Shown: positions 46,471-56,472 of the stretch, piece by piece | Position numbering within the stretch: the first letter of the stretch is position 1 | How the letters are laid out: each line of letters begins with the position of its first letter | Source: Porphyromonadaceae bacterium H1 | GTDB lineage: Bacteria > Bacteroidota > Bacteroidia > Bacteroidales > Paludibacteraceae | DNA: 64,000 nucleotides | Reading direction: 5' to 3' | Assembly (NCBI GenBank): GCA_001653155.1 | Contig: BDEJ01000047.1 | Coordinates: 25,955-89,954 of the forward strand | Notes under the pieces: model-generated | The model's input: the letters and a program-made list of their open reading frames with translations, nothing else | The model's database searches: none | Told to the model about the DNA's origin: nothing | Position numbers and translations under genes: made by a program

Positions 46471-47385
46471 ATGCAGAAGGCAAGTTTAACCATACTGGGG
46501 TGCGGCTCAGCCCTCCCCACCCGAAAAAACACCCCCAGCTGCCAGATACTCGAATTGCGCGGCAAACAATACATGATCGATTGCGGGGAAGGAAGCCAGA
46601 TCCGTATGCGTCAAATGAATTTCAAGGCCTCAAGGCTGGGACATATATTTATTTCTCACTTGCATGGCGATCATTGTTTCGGACTCATCGGATTAATTTC
46701 GTCTTTCGGCATGTTGGGACGAACCGCCGAACTCCACCTGCACGCACAGCCCGACTTGGAAAAGCTACTGAGACCTCAATTGGAATATTTCTGCGAAGGC
46801 ATGAGCTACGAAGTGGTCTTTCACAGCATTGACCCATACAAACATCAATTGATTTTCGAAGACAGAAGCGTATCGGTTTACAGCATCCCGCTAAAACACC
46901 GAGTAGCCTGTTGTGGATTCCTGTTCGAAGAAAAAGCACGCGACCGAAACATCCGTCGCGACATGATTGATTTTTATAACATCCCCATCTGGCAAATACC
47001 TGCAATCAAAAAAGGATCCGATTTTCAAACCGAATCGGGAGAAATAATTCCGAATCAAAATCTGACAACAGCCCCGATTCCTCCCAAACGCTATGCCTAT
47101 TGTTCGGACACTGCCTACCACGAGAAAATCATTCCCTACGTACAAGGTGTAGACTGTCTCTACCACGAGGCTACTTTCAGCGGAGCGGAAGCCCTCAGAG
47201 CGCAAAGCACCAAGCACTCCACAGCTCGTCAGGCAGCTGAAATAGCACGGAAAGCCCAAGTTGGAAAACTAATTATCGGCCACCTCTCGGCACGATACAG
47301 CGATCAGAATCTCATATGGAAAGAAGCCAAGGAGGTCTTTGAAAACACCCTATTGGCCTCCGACATGACAAGCTACGAATTATAA
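46471..47385 (+). CDS. rnz: Ribonuclease Z (tRNA 3' endonuclease)
   Basis: Matures tRNA 3' ends, important here because the tRNA gene in this window lacks an encoded CCA. 304 residues, metallo-beta-lactamase fold: motif HLHGDH with H63, H65, D67 and H68; further ligands in HRVACCGF, YCSDTAYHE and the terminal GHLSARY. 12 bp after the GNAT gene. Confidence 0.94.
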   Translation: MQKASLTILGCGSALPTRKNTPSCQILELRGKQYMIDCGEGSQIRMRQMNFKASRLGHIFISHLHGDHCFGLIGLISSFGMLGRTAELHLHAQPDLEKLLRPQLEYFCEGMSYEVVFHSIDPYKHQLIFEDRSVSVYSIPLKHRVACCGFLFEEKARDRNIRRDMIDFYNIPIWQIPAIKKGSDFQTESGEIIPNQNLTTAPIPPKRYAYCSDTAYHEKIIPYVQGVDCLYHEATFSGAEALRAQSTKHSTARQAAEIARKAQVGKLIIGHLSARYSDQNLIWKEAKEVFENTLLASDMTSYEL

Positions 47386-47512
47386 AATCCACCCTGAGTT
47401 TTTGTCTGCAACAACAAGTCAAAACCCAATCAAGAACTGATATTTCTACAATACTGCGGAAGGAGACAAAGAGATAAAATGCACACTAAGTTTTGATTTG
47501 TGTAATTTTTAT

Positions 47513-47520
47513 TATTTTTG
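47513..47520 (+). promoter_or_regulatory. Candidate promoter of the acyl-CoA synthetase gene (-7 box)
   Basis: TATTTTTG, with TTTTG 17 bp upstream. About 80 bp ahead of the start codon. Confidence 0.5.
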
Positions 47521-47602
47521 CAACGCAATTGATCCGGCTGGAAGTTATGTAAATAACTGATCAGCATGGGAAAACATTCAATCATCAACTCATGATAAGG
47601 AT

Positions 47603-49276
47603 ATGATACAGGAAAATTTTATACAACTCTTTGCCGACAGTTTCAGACAAAACTGGGATGCACCGGCACATACCAATTATGGAGAAAGCGAAACGCTCAC
47701 TTATGCACAAGTAGCAGAAAAAATAGCTCGACTGCACCTCCTTTTCGAACAATGCGGGATAAAGGAAGACGATAAAATTGCACTCCTCGGTCGGAACAGT
47801 TCCAACTGGGCGATCACCTACATCGCGAGTGTTACCTACGGAGCGGTCATCGTGCCGATACTACACGATTTCAATCCGCATGACATTGTTGAAATCATCA
47901 ACCATTCCGAGTCGAAAATACTGATTGCCGAGACTCCAAGCTGGGAAAAACTCGATGTCTCGAAGCTCCAGAACCTGCAAGCAGTTTTCAACCTCAGTAA
48001 TTTCGACTGCATACAAGTACTCGAAAAAGGAAAGGGTATCGACAGCAACACTTTGAATGCAGAACATTTGACAAACTTATTCCAGCAGAAATATCCGAAG
48101 GGATTTCGAAAGGAAGACATCGACTATACTCAACGCGATAACAGGCAACTGGCCTCGATAAATTACACCTCGGGCACTACCGGATTCAGCAAAGGAGTAA
48201 TGTGTAGCGGAAATGCCTTGGCCGGAAACATTACCTTCGGTTTCCGAACCCGCCTTCTGCAACCGGGCTATCGAGTCGTGGCCTTTCTGCCCTTTGCACA
48301 CGCTTACGGCTGTGCCTTTGATTTTCTGACAGCTACCTGCACAGGGAGCCACATCTACTTCATCACCAAAACTCCCGTTCCGAAGCTGCTCTTAGCTGCC
48401 TTTGCCGAAGTAAAGCCGAATGTTATTTTCACGGTTCCGGTAATCATCGAAAAGATATACCGTAAGCAAGTACAACCCATTCTCTCGAATCCGGTGATGA
48501 AGATCATCATGAAGCTTCCGGGCTTGCAAGCACTCATCCTTTCTAAAATAAAAAACAAGATAGCAACGGCATTCGGAGGAAATTTCTCACAAATCGTCAT
48601 CGGAGGAGCCGGACTCAACCCCGAAGTAGAAAGCTTCTTCCGGAAAATGAAGTTCCCCTTTACCGTAGGCTATGGCATGACCGAATGTGCTCCTCTCATA
48701 AGCTATGCCTCTCATCAAGAGTTCGTCCCCACATCGGCAGGTAAAATTTTAGACATTATGCAGGCAAAGGTGATCGATGTAAATCCCGAAACAGGCAACG
48801 GAGAAATCTGCGTAAAAGGCGAAAACCTCATGGACGGTTACTATAAAAACCCCGAAGCCACAGCCGAAAGCATCGACTCGGAAGGCTGGCTCCATACCGG
48901 TGATTTGGGTAATGTGGATAAAGACGGAAACATTTTCTTGCACGGACGCAGCAAAACCATGATATTGGGAGCCAGCGGACAGAACATATACCCCGAAGAA
49001 ATAGAAGCCAAACTGAGCAACATGCCCTACGTTCAGGAATGTCTCGTAATCGAAGAGGATGGAAAAATTACCGCTCTGGTTTATCCCGACTACGAAGCAC
49101 AAAAAGAACAAAAGCTTTCAAAAGAAGAACTTATCGCACAGATGGAAGAAAACAGGAAGCGCTTAAACGGTCTTTTGGCATCCTACGAAGCCGTACGACG
49201 TATCGTAATACGGGAAGAAGAGTTTGAAAAAACTCCCAAAAAGAGCATAAAAAGATTTTTATATCAAAAAAATTAA
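47603..49276 (+). CDS. AMP-forming long-chain acyl-CoA synthetase
   Basis: 557 residues. Adenylate-forming enzyme: P-loop YTSGTTGFSKG (188-198), VGYGMTECAP, the LHTGDLG motif with K/N downstream, and the C-terminal lysine region EKTPKKSIKRF. Activates a fatty acid to acyl-CoA via acyl-AMP; chain length is not determinable. Monocistronic. Confidence 0.92.
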   Translation: MIQENFIQLFADSFRQNWDAPAHTNYGESETLTYAQVAEKIARLHLLFEQCGIKEDDKIALLGRNSSNWAITYIASVTYGAVIVPILHDFNPHDIVEIINHSESKILIAETPSWEKLDVSKLQNLQAVFNLSNFDCIQVLEKGKGIDSNTLNAEHLTNLFQQKYPKGFRKEDIDYTQRDNRQLASINYTSGTTGFSKGVMCSGNALAGNITFGFRTRLLQPGYRVVAFLPFAHAYGCAFDFLTATCTGSHIYFITKTPVPKLLLAAFAEVKPNVIFTVPVIIEKIYRKQVQPILSNPVMKIIMKLPGLQALILSKIKNKIATAFGGNFSQIVIGGAGLNPEVESFFRKMKFPFTVGYGMTECAPLISYASHQEFVPTSAGKILDIMQAKVIDVNPETGNGEICVKGENLMDGYYKNPEATAESIDSEGWLHTGDLGNVDKDGNIFLHGRSKTMILGASGQNIYPEEIEAKLSNMPYVQECLVIEEDGKITALVYPDYEAQKEQKLSKEELIAQMEENRKRLNGLLASYEAVRRIVIREEEFEKTPKKSIKRFLYQKN

Positions 49277-49369
49277 GGTCTTTGAGGCTTACAGGCAGTA
49301 GGAATTGGGTGCAACAAGAAAAAAACGGAAAAATTTCTACTTTTTGTAAACAAAATCAAAAACTATTCC

Positions 49370-49377
49370 GTATCTTT
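49370..49377 (+). promoter_or_regulatory. Candidate promoter of the small lipoprotein gene (-7 box)
   Basis: TATCTTTG, perfect -7 box, 49 bp ahead of the start; TTTTTG lies 24 bp upstream. Confidence 0.55.
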
Positions 49378-49425
49378 GCAGTGTTTTAATTTTAATTACT
49401 AAAATCATTAAAAAAGGAATTAGAA

Positions 49426-49596
49426 ATGAAAAAGGTATTTTTGTTTTTTGCCGTTGCTCTGACATTTGCAGCATGTGGACCGAAAGCAGCTTCTACTGAA
49501 AACCAAGAAGCAGCCAACGAAACCGTAATGGTTGAAGAAGTGGTTGTTGATAGCGCTGCTGCTGTTGTTGACACTACTGTTGTTGTTGCTGAATAA
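49426..49596 (+). CDS. Tiny lipoprotein, 56 residues
   Basis: A frame of 56 codons. It encodes MKKVFLFFAVALTFAACGPK, a lipoprotein signal with the lipobox FAAC (Cys17), then a short acidic, Val/Ala/Thr-rich tail (EEVVVDSAAAVVDTTVVVAE). The DNA of the tail is a run of GTT/GCT codons. It has its own -7 box and a strong terminator, which argues for a real gene. Resembles abundant small Bacteroidota lipoproteins in layout; no known function. Confidence 0.72.
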   Translation: MKKVFLFFAVALTFAACGPKAASTENQEAANETVMVEEVVVDSAAAVVDTTVVVAE

Positions 49597-49623
49597 TAAC
49601 AGAGCAAATTGAACTTAGTTTGC

Positions 49624-49655
49624 AAAAGTTGTGCTTGTATCGGGCACAACTTTTT
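49624..49655 (+). terminator. Intrinsic terminator of the small lipoprotein gene
   Basis: A perfect 11-bp stem (AAAAGTTGTGC and complement, 49624-49634 with 49644-49654) ending in five T. Confidence 0.88.
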
Positions 49656-49758
49656 GCATATTAGCCTTCCGAAAACTCTCCTATTCTCCTCTTTCTCCTC
49701 TCTCCGCAAATCTCTTTTTCAATAAAGCTTTGCAGAAAAGGGTCAATATAAAGCGTAA

Positions 49759-50113
49759 TTATTTTTCGAGCGCTTTGATCACTTCGTTCTTAATCACCGC
49801 AGTACCCGAAAAACCGCTCGTGTGGTAAGTATGATTTCCCTCGCGGTCAATAATGATGTAAGTCGGTATGCCGCTTGCGCTGAGACTCCTACTTAGATAG
49901 TCCCACTGTGCCCTGTTGACGCGGTTTTGTCGCCCGCTTTCAGATAGGTATCGGAAAGGATCTTAATCCGGTAGATCTGTCCGAAAGCGTAGCTTACTTA
50001 ATTCAAGCCAATGCGTGTTACCGCACATCACCGGCGAGCGCTCCACCACCTTCGTTTGCACCGGCTGCAACAAAAACCGACACAAAAGCGATAATCATGC
50101 AAATTCGTTTCAT
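49759..50113 (-). pseudogene. Broken thioredoxin-like (TlpA-type) gene
   Basis: The minus strand starts with a good signal peptide (MKRICMIIAFVSVFVAAG) but hits a stop after about 31 codons. After several frame breaks the C-terminus is readable: RVNRAQWDYLSRSLSASGIP followed by TYIIIDREGNHTYHTSGFSG and ALEK, then a stop. This is the thioredoxin-fold end with the cis-Pro loop (GIPTY). The CxxC half is missing. Both ends survive, so a normal exported thioredoxin-like gene has decayed by deletion and frameshift. Confidence 0.75.
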
Positions 50114-50282
50114 GGCTACAAAATTTATAGCTTTAAATATACGGAGAAATACATAAAACGATTATGAGTACAACTGCGTTTTACAGTTCAGTATAGCTCT
50201 TGAATTCAGTTTCAGCTAAAACACGGTAAGACGAAAGCTTGATATTTTTTTATTCGCATGCAACAATCATGTATTTTTTATG

Positions 50283-50290
50283 TATATTTG
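50283..50290 (+). promoter_or_regulatory. Candidate promoter of the acn operon (-7 box)
   Basis: TATATTTG, perfect -7 box, 39 bp ahead of the chosen acn start and downstream of an alternative start, which it excludes. Confidence 0.6.
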
Positions 50291-50328
50291 CAAACAAAAA
50301 CCCGAAAAACGAAAAAATATCCATTTTT

Positions 50329-52623
50329 ATGATTTTTGACGAAGGAATGATACGGAAGGTTTACGAAAATTTTCCGCAAAACACGGCCCGTGCAAAAGAA
50401 GCATTGAAGCGTCCTCTCACACTCTGCGAGAAGATTCTTTACGCCCACCTATCCGATAAAGACTCTATTCGCGATTTCAAAAGAGCAGTAGATTACGTCG
50501 ATTTTGCTCCGGATCGCGTGGCCATGCAGGATGCCACAGCCCAAATGGCCTTATTACAACTCATGAACTCGGGTCGTAAGAGCGTCGCTTTGCCTGCCAC
50601 TGTGCATTGCGACCACCTGATTCAAGCCTATAAGGAAGCTCGCAGCGACCTCCAAATCGCCGAAACCGGCAATAAGGAAGTATACGACTTCTTGCGGGAG
50701 GTTTCTAACAAATACGGAATCGGTTTCTGGAAACCCGGTTCGGGCATCATACATCAAGTCATTTTGGAGAATTATGCCTTTCCCGGGGGGATGATGATAG
50801 GTACCGATTCGCACACTCCCAATGCCGGAGGTCTGGGCATGCTCGCCATAGGCGTAGGAGGAGCCGATGCGGTGGATGTCATGGCCGGATTACCCTGGGA
50901 ATTGAAAATGCCGAAGCTGATCGGGGTAAAACTGAGAGGAAGGCTTTCGGGTTGGGCAGCTCCTAAAGATGTCATTCTGAAGTTAGCCGGTATCTTGAGC
51001 GTGAAAGGAGCGACTAATGCCGTTATCGAATACTTCGGCGAAGGCTGTGCGTCCATCTCCGCCACCGGAAAGGCAACGATATGCAACATGGGTGCAGAGG
51101 TAGGAGCCACAAGTTCACTGTTCCCCTTCGATGAAAAAACGGCAACCTACCTCAAAGCTACCGGCCGGAGCCTTGTAGCGGAAGCAGCCGGGCAGATAAG
51201 CAAGGAGCTCTGTGCCGACCCTGAGGTTGTTGCAGAACCGGAAAAATACTACGATCGAATCATCGAAATCGATCTGGATAAATTAGAGCCTTACATCAAC
51301 GGGCCCTTTACCCCCGATGCAGCCTATCCCATCTCGGAATTTGCCGAAGAAGTGAAACGACGCAACTATCCCCGTAAAATGGAAGTGGGATTGATCGGAT
51401 CCTGCACCAATTCCTCCTATGAAGATCTTACGCGAGCCGTCTCGGTGATACGAAAAGCCCAACAGGACGGTTTGAAACTGGCTGCCCGCTTCATCATCAA
51501 TCCCGGCTCGGAGCAGGTACGTTACACCGCCGAACGAGACGGAATACTCAAAGATTTTGAAGAAGCCGGAGCCGTAATCATGGCGAATGCCTGCGGCCCC
51601 TGTATCGGACAATGGCGGCGCGACGATGAAGTTTCGCAACGGAGCAACTCCATCGTAACATCCTTCAACCGCAATTTCGCCAAACGTAACGACGGCAACC
51701 CCAACACCCATGCTTTTGTCGCATCACCGGAGTTAGTAGCCGCTCTCAGTATTGCCGGCGATCTTTGCTTCAATCCGCTGACCGATACGATTAAAAACAC
51801 ACAGGGCCAAGCAGTCAAACTCAGTGAGCCGGAGGGTTACGAAATTCCCCCAAAGGGTTACGATGTAAAAGACTCCGGTTATTTGGCTCCCTCGGAATCA
51901 TCGAGTCAGGTAGAAGTGTATATCGACCCGAAGTCTCAACGTCTTCAGAAGTTGGAACCCTTCCCAGCTTGGGATGGCAAGGACTACGAAGAGCTGTCAT
52001 TGCTCATTAAAGTAGCAGGAAAGTGTACTACCGATCACATATCGATGGCCGGACCTTGGCTGCGTTTCCGAGGACATTTGGAAAATATCTCCGATAACAT
52101 GCTCATCGGGGCACAAAATGCTTTCAACGGAAAAACCAACACTGTACTGGATCCTTCAACCGGGGAATACGGCGCAGTCCCCCAACTGGCACGCAAGCTG
52201 AAAGCTGCCGGAAAAGCCTCCGTGGTAGTCGGCGAAGAGAATTACGGCGAAGGCTCGTCGCGCGAACATGCAGCCATGGAACCTCGTTTCCTGAATGTGA
52301 AAGCCATCCTCGTAAAATCATTTGCCCGAATCCACGAAACGAACCTGAAAAAGCAAGGTATGCTCGCCTTGAGCTTTGTCGATAAAAACGACTACGACCG
52401 CATACGCGAAGACGACCGAATCAGTATCCGGGGACTAAGCGGCTTCCGTCCGGGCAAGCACCTTCAGGTAGAGCTCCTGCATGCCGACGGAAGTAGCGAA
52501 AGCTTCGAAGCGGCTCATAGTTACAACGAAGCTCAAATAGCTTGGTTTAAAGCCGGAAGTGCCCTAAACTTCTTGGCAGAGAAACAGCACACAAACAAGA
52601 ATTACCGAAAGGATCAAGGATAA
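50329..52623 (+). CDS. acn: Aconitate hydratase (mitochondrial type)
   Basis: Isomerises citrate to isocitrate. 764 residues from the ATG at 50329 ([15 protein letters not shown]), the start favoured because the upstream in-frame ATG lies before the -7 box. 4Fe-4S ligands C359 (GSCTNSS), C422 and C425 (ACGPCIGQW). [14 protein letters not shown] and [14 protein letters not shown] are substrate motifs. Resembles the mitochondrial-like aconitase known from Bacteroides. First of acn-gltA-icd, an oxidative branch that supplies 2-oxoglutarate for glutamate. Confidence 0.96.
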   Translation: MIFDEGMIRKVYENFPQNTARAKEALKRPLTLCEKILYAHLSDKDSIRDFKRAVDYVDFAPDRVAMQDATAQMALLQLMNSGRKSVALPATVHCDHLIQAYKEARSDLQIAETGNKEVYDFLREVSNKYGIGFWKPGSGIIHQVILENYAFPGGMMIGTDSHTPNAGGLGMLAIGVGGADAVDVMAGLPWELKMPKLIGVKLRGRLSGWAAPKDVILKLAGILSVKGATNAVIEYFGEGCASISATGKATICNMGAEVGATSSLFPFDEKTATYLKATGRSLVAEAAGQISKELCADPEVVAEPEKYYDRIIEIDLDKLEPYINGPFTPDAAYPISEFAEEVKRRNYPRKMEVGLIGSCTNSSYEDLTRAVSVIRKAQQDGLKLAARFIINPGSEQVRYTAERDGILKDFEEAGAVIMANACGPCIGQWRRDDEVSQRSNSIVTSFNRNFAKRNDGNPNTHAFVASPELVAALSIAGDLCFNPLTDTIKNTQGQAVKLSEPEGYEIPPKGYDVKDSGYLAPSESSSQVEVYIDPKSQRLQKLEPFPAWDGKDYEELSLLIKVAGKCTTDHISMAGPWLRFRGHLENISDNMLIGAQNAFNGKTNTVLDPSTGEYGAVPQLARKLKAAGKASVVVGEENYGEGSSREHAAMEPRFLNVKAILVKSFARIHETNLKKQGMLALSFVDKNDYDRIREDDRISIRGLSGFRPGKHLQVELLHADGSSESFEAAHSYNEAQIAWFKAGSALNFLAEKQHTNKNYRKDQG

Positions 52624-52647
52624 AAAAGACAAAAAATCAAGAAGGAT

Positions 52648-54000
52648 ATGGAAAAGGACTATCTAATCTACAAACTCTCGGAGACAATAAAGAAAACCAG
52701 CCGGATCGACAAGGAGCTCTTCACGAAATTCAACGTTAAACGCGGATTGCGCAACGAAGACCACTCCGGAGTGCTGGTAGGCCTCACACAAATAGGCGAC
52801 GTAGTCGGTTACGAACGCAACGAGGGAGGTCTCAAGGCCATCCCCGGCAAGCTGTATTACCGGGGAGTGGATGTCGAAGATATCGTACACGGCATACAGC
52901 GCGAAGGGCGAACCGGATTTGAAGAAACGGCCTTCCTACTCCTGTCGGGTTATCTGCCCGACGCAGAAGAGCTGCAAAGCTTCTCGGAAGTATTAAACGA
53001 ACGCATGCCCTTGGATCACCGAAGCAAAATGCGCATTCTCGATCTCGAAGGAAACAACATCATGAACATCCTGGCACGGAGCGTACTGGAGCTTTACACC
53101 GAAGACCCGGACCCGGATAACATATCGCGCGACAACCTCATACGCCAGTCGCTGGATTTGATTGCTAAATTCCCCACAATCATCTCCTACGCCTACAACA
53201 TCTACCGGCACAGCAGCTTCGGTCGCTCTTTGCACATACGCCATCCGAGGGAAGACGTATCCATCGCGGAAAACCTCCTTTTTATGATGAAGGGCCCCAA
53301 TCAATACACCCAACTGGACGTTAATATACTCGATCTGATGCTTATCCTGCATGCCGAACACGGAGGCGGGAACAACTCGACTTTCTCGGTACGCGTAACC
53401 AGTTCAACCGAAACCGACACCTACTCGGCTATTGCCGCCGGGATCGGATCGCTCAAAGGGCCTCTGCACGGAGGGGCCAACAAACAGGTAATGGATATGT
53501 TCGAGCACCTCAAAGAGGCTATCTCCGATTGGGAAGACCTCGAGGAGCTGGACAACTACCTCATTCGCATGCTCAACAAGGAAGCTTACAACCGTACGGG
53601 CTTGATATACGGTATAGGCCACGCCGTTTATACCATATCCGACCCTCGCGCGGTGCTCCTGAAAGAAATGGCACGCGAACTGGCTCGAGAAAAAGGACTG
53701 GAACAGGAATACAACTTCCTCGAACGGATCGAGGAACGCGCCATACGAGCCTTCATGAACTACAAAGGCAAAGGTATCGGGAAACAAGTCTGCGCCAACG
53801 TCGACTTGTACTCCGGCTTTGTGTACGAAGCCATCGGTCTGCCTGCCGAGGTTTACACACCTCTCTTCGCCATGTCGCGCATCGTAGGGTGGTCGGCCCA
53901 TCGCATCGAAGAGCTCAACTTCGACAGTAAGCGCATCATACGGCCGGCCTATAAAAATACGGGCGAAAAGCAAAGTTATCTCCCTCTCGGCAAACGCTGA
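52648..54000 (+). CDS. gltA: Citrate synthase
   Basis: Condenses acetyl-CoA and oxaloacetate. 450 residues. Catalytic triad equivalents H274 (LHGGANKQ), H325 (GIGHAVY) and D386 (NVDLYSG); R.YKNTGEKQSY-like C-terminal end. 24 bp after acn, 60 bp before icd. Confidence 0.95.
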   Translation: MEKDYLIYKLSETIKKTSRIDKELFTKFNVKRGLRNEDHSGVLVGLTQIGDVVGYERNEGGLKAIPGKLYYRGVDVEDIVHGIQREGRTGFEETAFLLLSGYLPDAEELQSFSEVLNERMPLDHRSKMRILDLEGNNIMNILARSVLELYTEDPDPDNISRDNLIRQSLDLIAKFPTIISYAYNIYRHSSFGRSLHIRHPREDVSIAENLLFMMKGPNQYTQLDVNILDLMLILHAEHGGGNNSTFSVRVTSSTETDTYSAIAAGIGSLKGPLHGGANKQVMDMFEHLKEAISDWEDLEELDNYLIRMLNKEAYNRTGLIYGIGHAVYTISDPRAVLLKEMARELAREKGLEQEYNFLERIEERAIRAFMNYKGKGIGKQVCANVDLYSGFVYEAIGLPAEVYTPLFAMSRIVGWSAHRIEELNFDSKRIIRPAYKNTGEKQSYLPLGKR

Positions 54001-54060
54001 ATTGAATGAAAGGAAAAAATATAAGAAAACATATAGGAACTCTCTAAAACAGCAAGCATC

Positions 54061-55284
54061 ATGCAAAAGATACCGGTAAAGAACCCCATTGCCGAACTCG
54101 ACGGCGACGAAATGACCCGCATCATCTGGGCTTATATCAAAGAACAGCTTATTCTACCCTATCTCGATCTCGATATCCTCTACTTCGACTTGGGCATCGA
54201 AAGCCGTGACGCCAGCAACGACCGCATTACCATCGAAGCGGCCGAAGCCATCAAACGCTGCCACGTAGGTATCAAATGCGCCACCATTACTCCCGACGAG
54301 GCACGAGTAAAAGAATTCGGATTGAAACAAATGTGGAAGTCGCCCAACGGAACGATACGCAATATCGTCGGAGGAACCGTTTTCCGGGAACCCATCATCT
54401 GCAAAAATTTGCCTCGTTATGTAGGTGCTTGGACCCAACCCATCATCATCGGACGCCATGCCTTCGGCGATCAGTACCGAGCTACCGACGTCCGCATCCA
54501 AGGCAAAGGGAAGCTTCGCATGAGCTTCGTTGCCGAGAGCGGAGAAAGCTGCGAATGGGAGGTGTACGACTTCGAAGGAGGGGGCGTAGCAATGGCTATG
54601 TACAACACCGATGAGTCCATATACGGATTTGCCCGATCGTCCTTCCAGATGGCTCTGGCAAGGAAATTCCCACTCTACCTCTCTACCAAAAACACCATTT
54701 TGAAAGCCTACGACGGCCGGTTCAAGGACATCTTTGCCGAAGTGTACGAACAGGAGTTCAAAACAGCTTTCGAGGCAGCAGGCATACACTACGAACACCG
54801 CCTGATAGACGACATGGTGGCCTCAGCTCTAAAATGGAAGGGAGGTTTTGTATGGGCCTGTAAAAACTACGACGGCGATGTGCAGTCCGACAGCGTAGCA
54901 CAGGGCTTCGGGTCGCTCGGCATGATGTCATCCGTATTGCTTAGCCCCGACGGAAAAACCGTAGAAGCCGAAGCTGCACACGGAACCGTCACCCGGCACT
55001 ACCGACTCCACCAGCAGGGAAAAACAACTTCCACCAACCCCATAGCCTCTATATTTGCTTGGACGCAAGGCCTCGCACACCGCGGACGATTGGACGACAA
55101 TCAGGCTCTTATCCGCTTTTGCAAAACACTCGAAGCAGTCTGCATCGAAAGCGTTGAAAGCGGCAAGATGACCAAAGACCTTGCTCTCCTCCTCCATCCC
55201 GAAGGACCAAGCCCCGACCAATATCTTAACACGGAGGACTTTCTGACCGTCATCAAACAGCGACTTGAAGAAAAATTAGCATAA
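54061..55284 (+). CDS. icd: NADP-dependent isocitrate dehydrogenase (eukaryotic-type)
   Basis: Oxidatively decarboxylates isocitrate to 2-oxoglutarate. 407 residues, the dimeric eukaryote-like subfamily: [16 protein letters not shown] at the N-terminus, KSPNGTIRN substrate loop, [11 protein letters not shown], and [14 protein letters not shown] (NADP region). Completes the acn-gltA-icd operon. Confidence 0.96.
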   Translation: MQKIPVKNPIAELDGDEMTRIIWAYIKEQLILPYLDLDILYFDLGIESRDASNDRITIEAAEAIKRCHVGIKCATITPDEARVKEFGLKQMWKSPNGTIRNIVGGTVFREPIICKNLPRYVGAWTQPIIIGRHAFGDQYRATDVRIQGKGKLRMSFVAESGESCEWEVYDFEGGGVAMAMYNTDESIYGFARSSFQMALARKFPLYLSTKNTILKAYDGRFKDIFAEVYEQEFKTAFEAAGIHYEHRLIDDMVASALKWKGGFVWACKNYDGDVQSDSVAQGFGSLGMMSSVLLSPDGKTVEAEAAHGTVTRHYRLHQQGKTTSTNPIASIFAWTQGLAHRGRLDDNQALIRFCKTLEAVCIESVESGKMTKDLALLLHPEGPSPDQYLNTEDFLTVIKQRLEEKLA

Positions 55285-55299
55285 AATAATCCCAAAGAC

Positions 55300-55857
55300 A
55301 TGATACAGTTCGAACGCATACAAGGCGGAAACAGCTCTCAGTTTACCGAAATGCTCAGCCTCTACAAAGCAGCCTTTCCGCCGGAAGAGCGCCGCAGCAG
55401 CGGCGACCTCCAACAGGAGATCCTACGCTCGGAACACTTTCACGCCAACCTGATTGTGGAAAACGATAACAGCACAGGTCTTTTCAACTATTGGGCATTC
55501 GATCGCTTCTACTACATCGAACACTTTGCCGTCTTTCCTCAACTGCGCGGAAAGAAAATAGGAGAACGCTGCCTGCAACACTTTAAGGAAGTTGTCGGCG
55601 AGTCTCCGGTGATTCTTGAAGTAGAAATGCCCAACAGCTTCGAAGCCGGACGCCGCATAGAATTCTATAAGAGAGCCGGATTCCGTATCATAGACCGCAA
55701 CTACCTGCAACCATCCTACCGGCCCGGCGGCAACATGATACCTATGCTACTGATGAGCGACATGCCCCATTATGTCAACCGGCACTTTGCTCCTATAAAA
55801 CAGCGTATCTACCATGATGTATACCATTTCGAAGAAGGGCGAAGGAGTTACCGCTAA
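55300..55857 (+). CDS. GNAT N-acetyltransferase
   Basis: 185 residues. FYYIEHFAVFPQLRGKKIGERC is the acetyl-CoA-binding A motif, EVEMPNSFEAGRRIEFYKRAGF the B motif. 15 bp after icd, so probably the last gene of the acn operon. Substrate unknown; whether it relates to the TCA genes is unclear. Confidence 0.87.
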   Translation: MIQFERIQGGNSSQFTEMLSLYKAAFPPEERRSSGDLQQEILRSEHFHANLIVENDNSTGLFNYWAFDRFYYIEHFAVFPQLRGKKIGERCLQHFKEVVGESPVILEVEMPNSFEAGRRIEFYKRAGFRIIDRNYLQPSYRPGGNMIPMLLMSDMPHYVNRHFAPIKQRIYHDVYHFEEGRRSYR

Positions 55858-55886
55858 GAAAAATTTTATTTTTTTTACATTATTCT

Positions 55887-55919
55887 TTGCTGCATATCGA
55901 AAATACCTACTACATTTGC
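55887..55919 (+). promoter_or_regulatory. Promoter of the coiled-coil protein gene
   Basis: TTTG (55887-55890), a 21-bp spacer, and TACATTTG (55912-55919): full consensus, 25 bp ahead of the start codon. Confidence 0.75.
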
Positions 55920-55944
55920 AGGCCAATTAAAAAACCAGTTAACT

Positions 55945-56463
55945 ATGAAACATCTTTCTATCCTCGGCGAGAGGAAAGGGAACAGCATGTTCTGTGCCCA
56001 ACTCGCAAAATTCTCACCCCTCAAGAAGCAGTATAAATCCCTTATGCTGCTCCTCTTATTAAGTCTTTATGGTAATTTTGCACAGGCAAACAAGAACCAA
56101 TCGGCCATGCCCGAAGCGCGCCTGGAGGCTAAGTTACACACCTTCGAGACGCGTTTGCAAGACTTCGAGCAAAAACAACACGACCTCCAAGAAAAACTGA
56201 CAAAGTTGGCAAACAATCCATCGCAACATGGAGCCATCGAGGTACAACACGAAGCACAAAACAATCTGGTAGAAGCACAAGCCCTCTACCTCGAAGCCCG
56301 CTTGACCTCCCTCGAGAGCAAAGTAGCTGCTCCCGCAGGACAGGCAAACAGGCTCAAGGAAAAAACAGCAAACTTAGGCCAACGGGCCAGCTCGATTAAA
56401 GCCCGTGCAATAAAACTCGCAAGCCATGCGGAAGCTTTGCTGAATTACACAAAAAAACGCTGA
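55945..56463 (+). CDS. Exported coiled-coil protein of unknown function
   Basis: 172 residues. An unusually long N-terminus (about 30 residues, with several Lys) precedes a hydrophobic segment (LMLLLLLSLYGNFAQA), probably a signal peptide; cleavage near 49. The mature part is strongly helical: ARLEAKLHTFETRLQDFEQK and EARLTSLESKV look like heptads, with a second helical stretch to the end (ASHAEALLNYTKKR). I recognise no family. Convergent with the next gene, 9 bp apart. The start could be one of two downstream Met codons. Confidence 0.6.
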   Translation: MKHLSILGERKGNSMFCAQLAKFSPLKKQYKSLMLLLLLSLYGNFAQANKNQSAMPEARLEAKLHTFETRLQDFEQKQHDLQEKLTKLANNPSQHGAIEVQHEAQNNLVEAQALYLEARLTSLESKVAAPAGQANRLKEKTANLGQRASSIKARAIKLASHAEALLNYTKKR

Positions 56464-56472
56464 CAAACGGTA

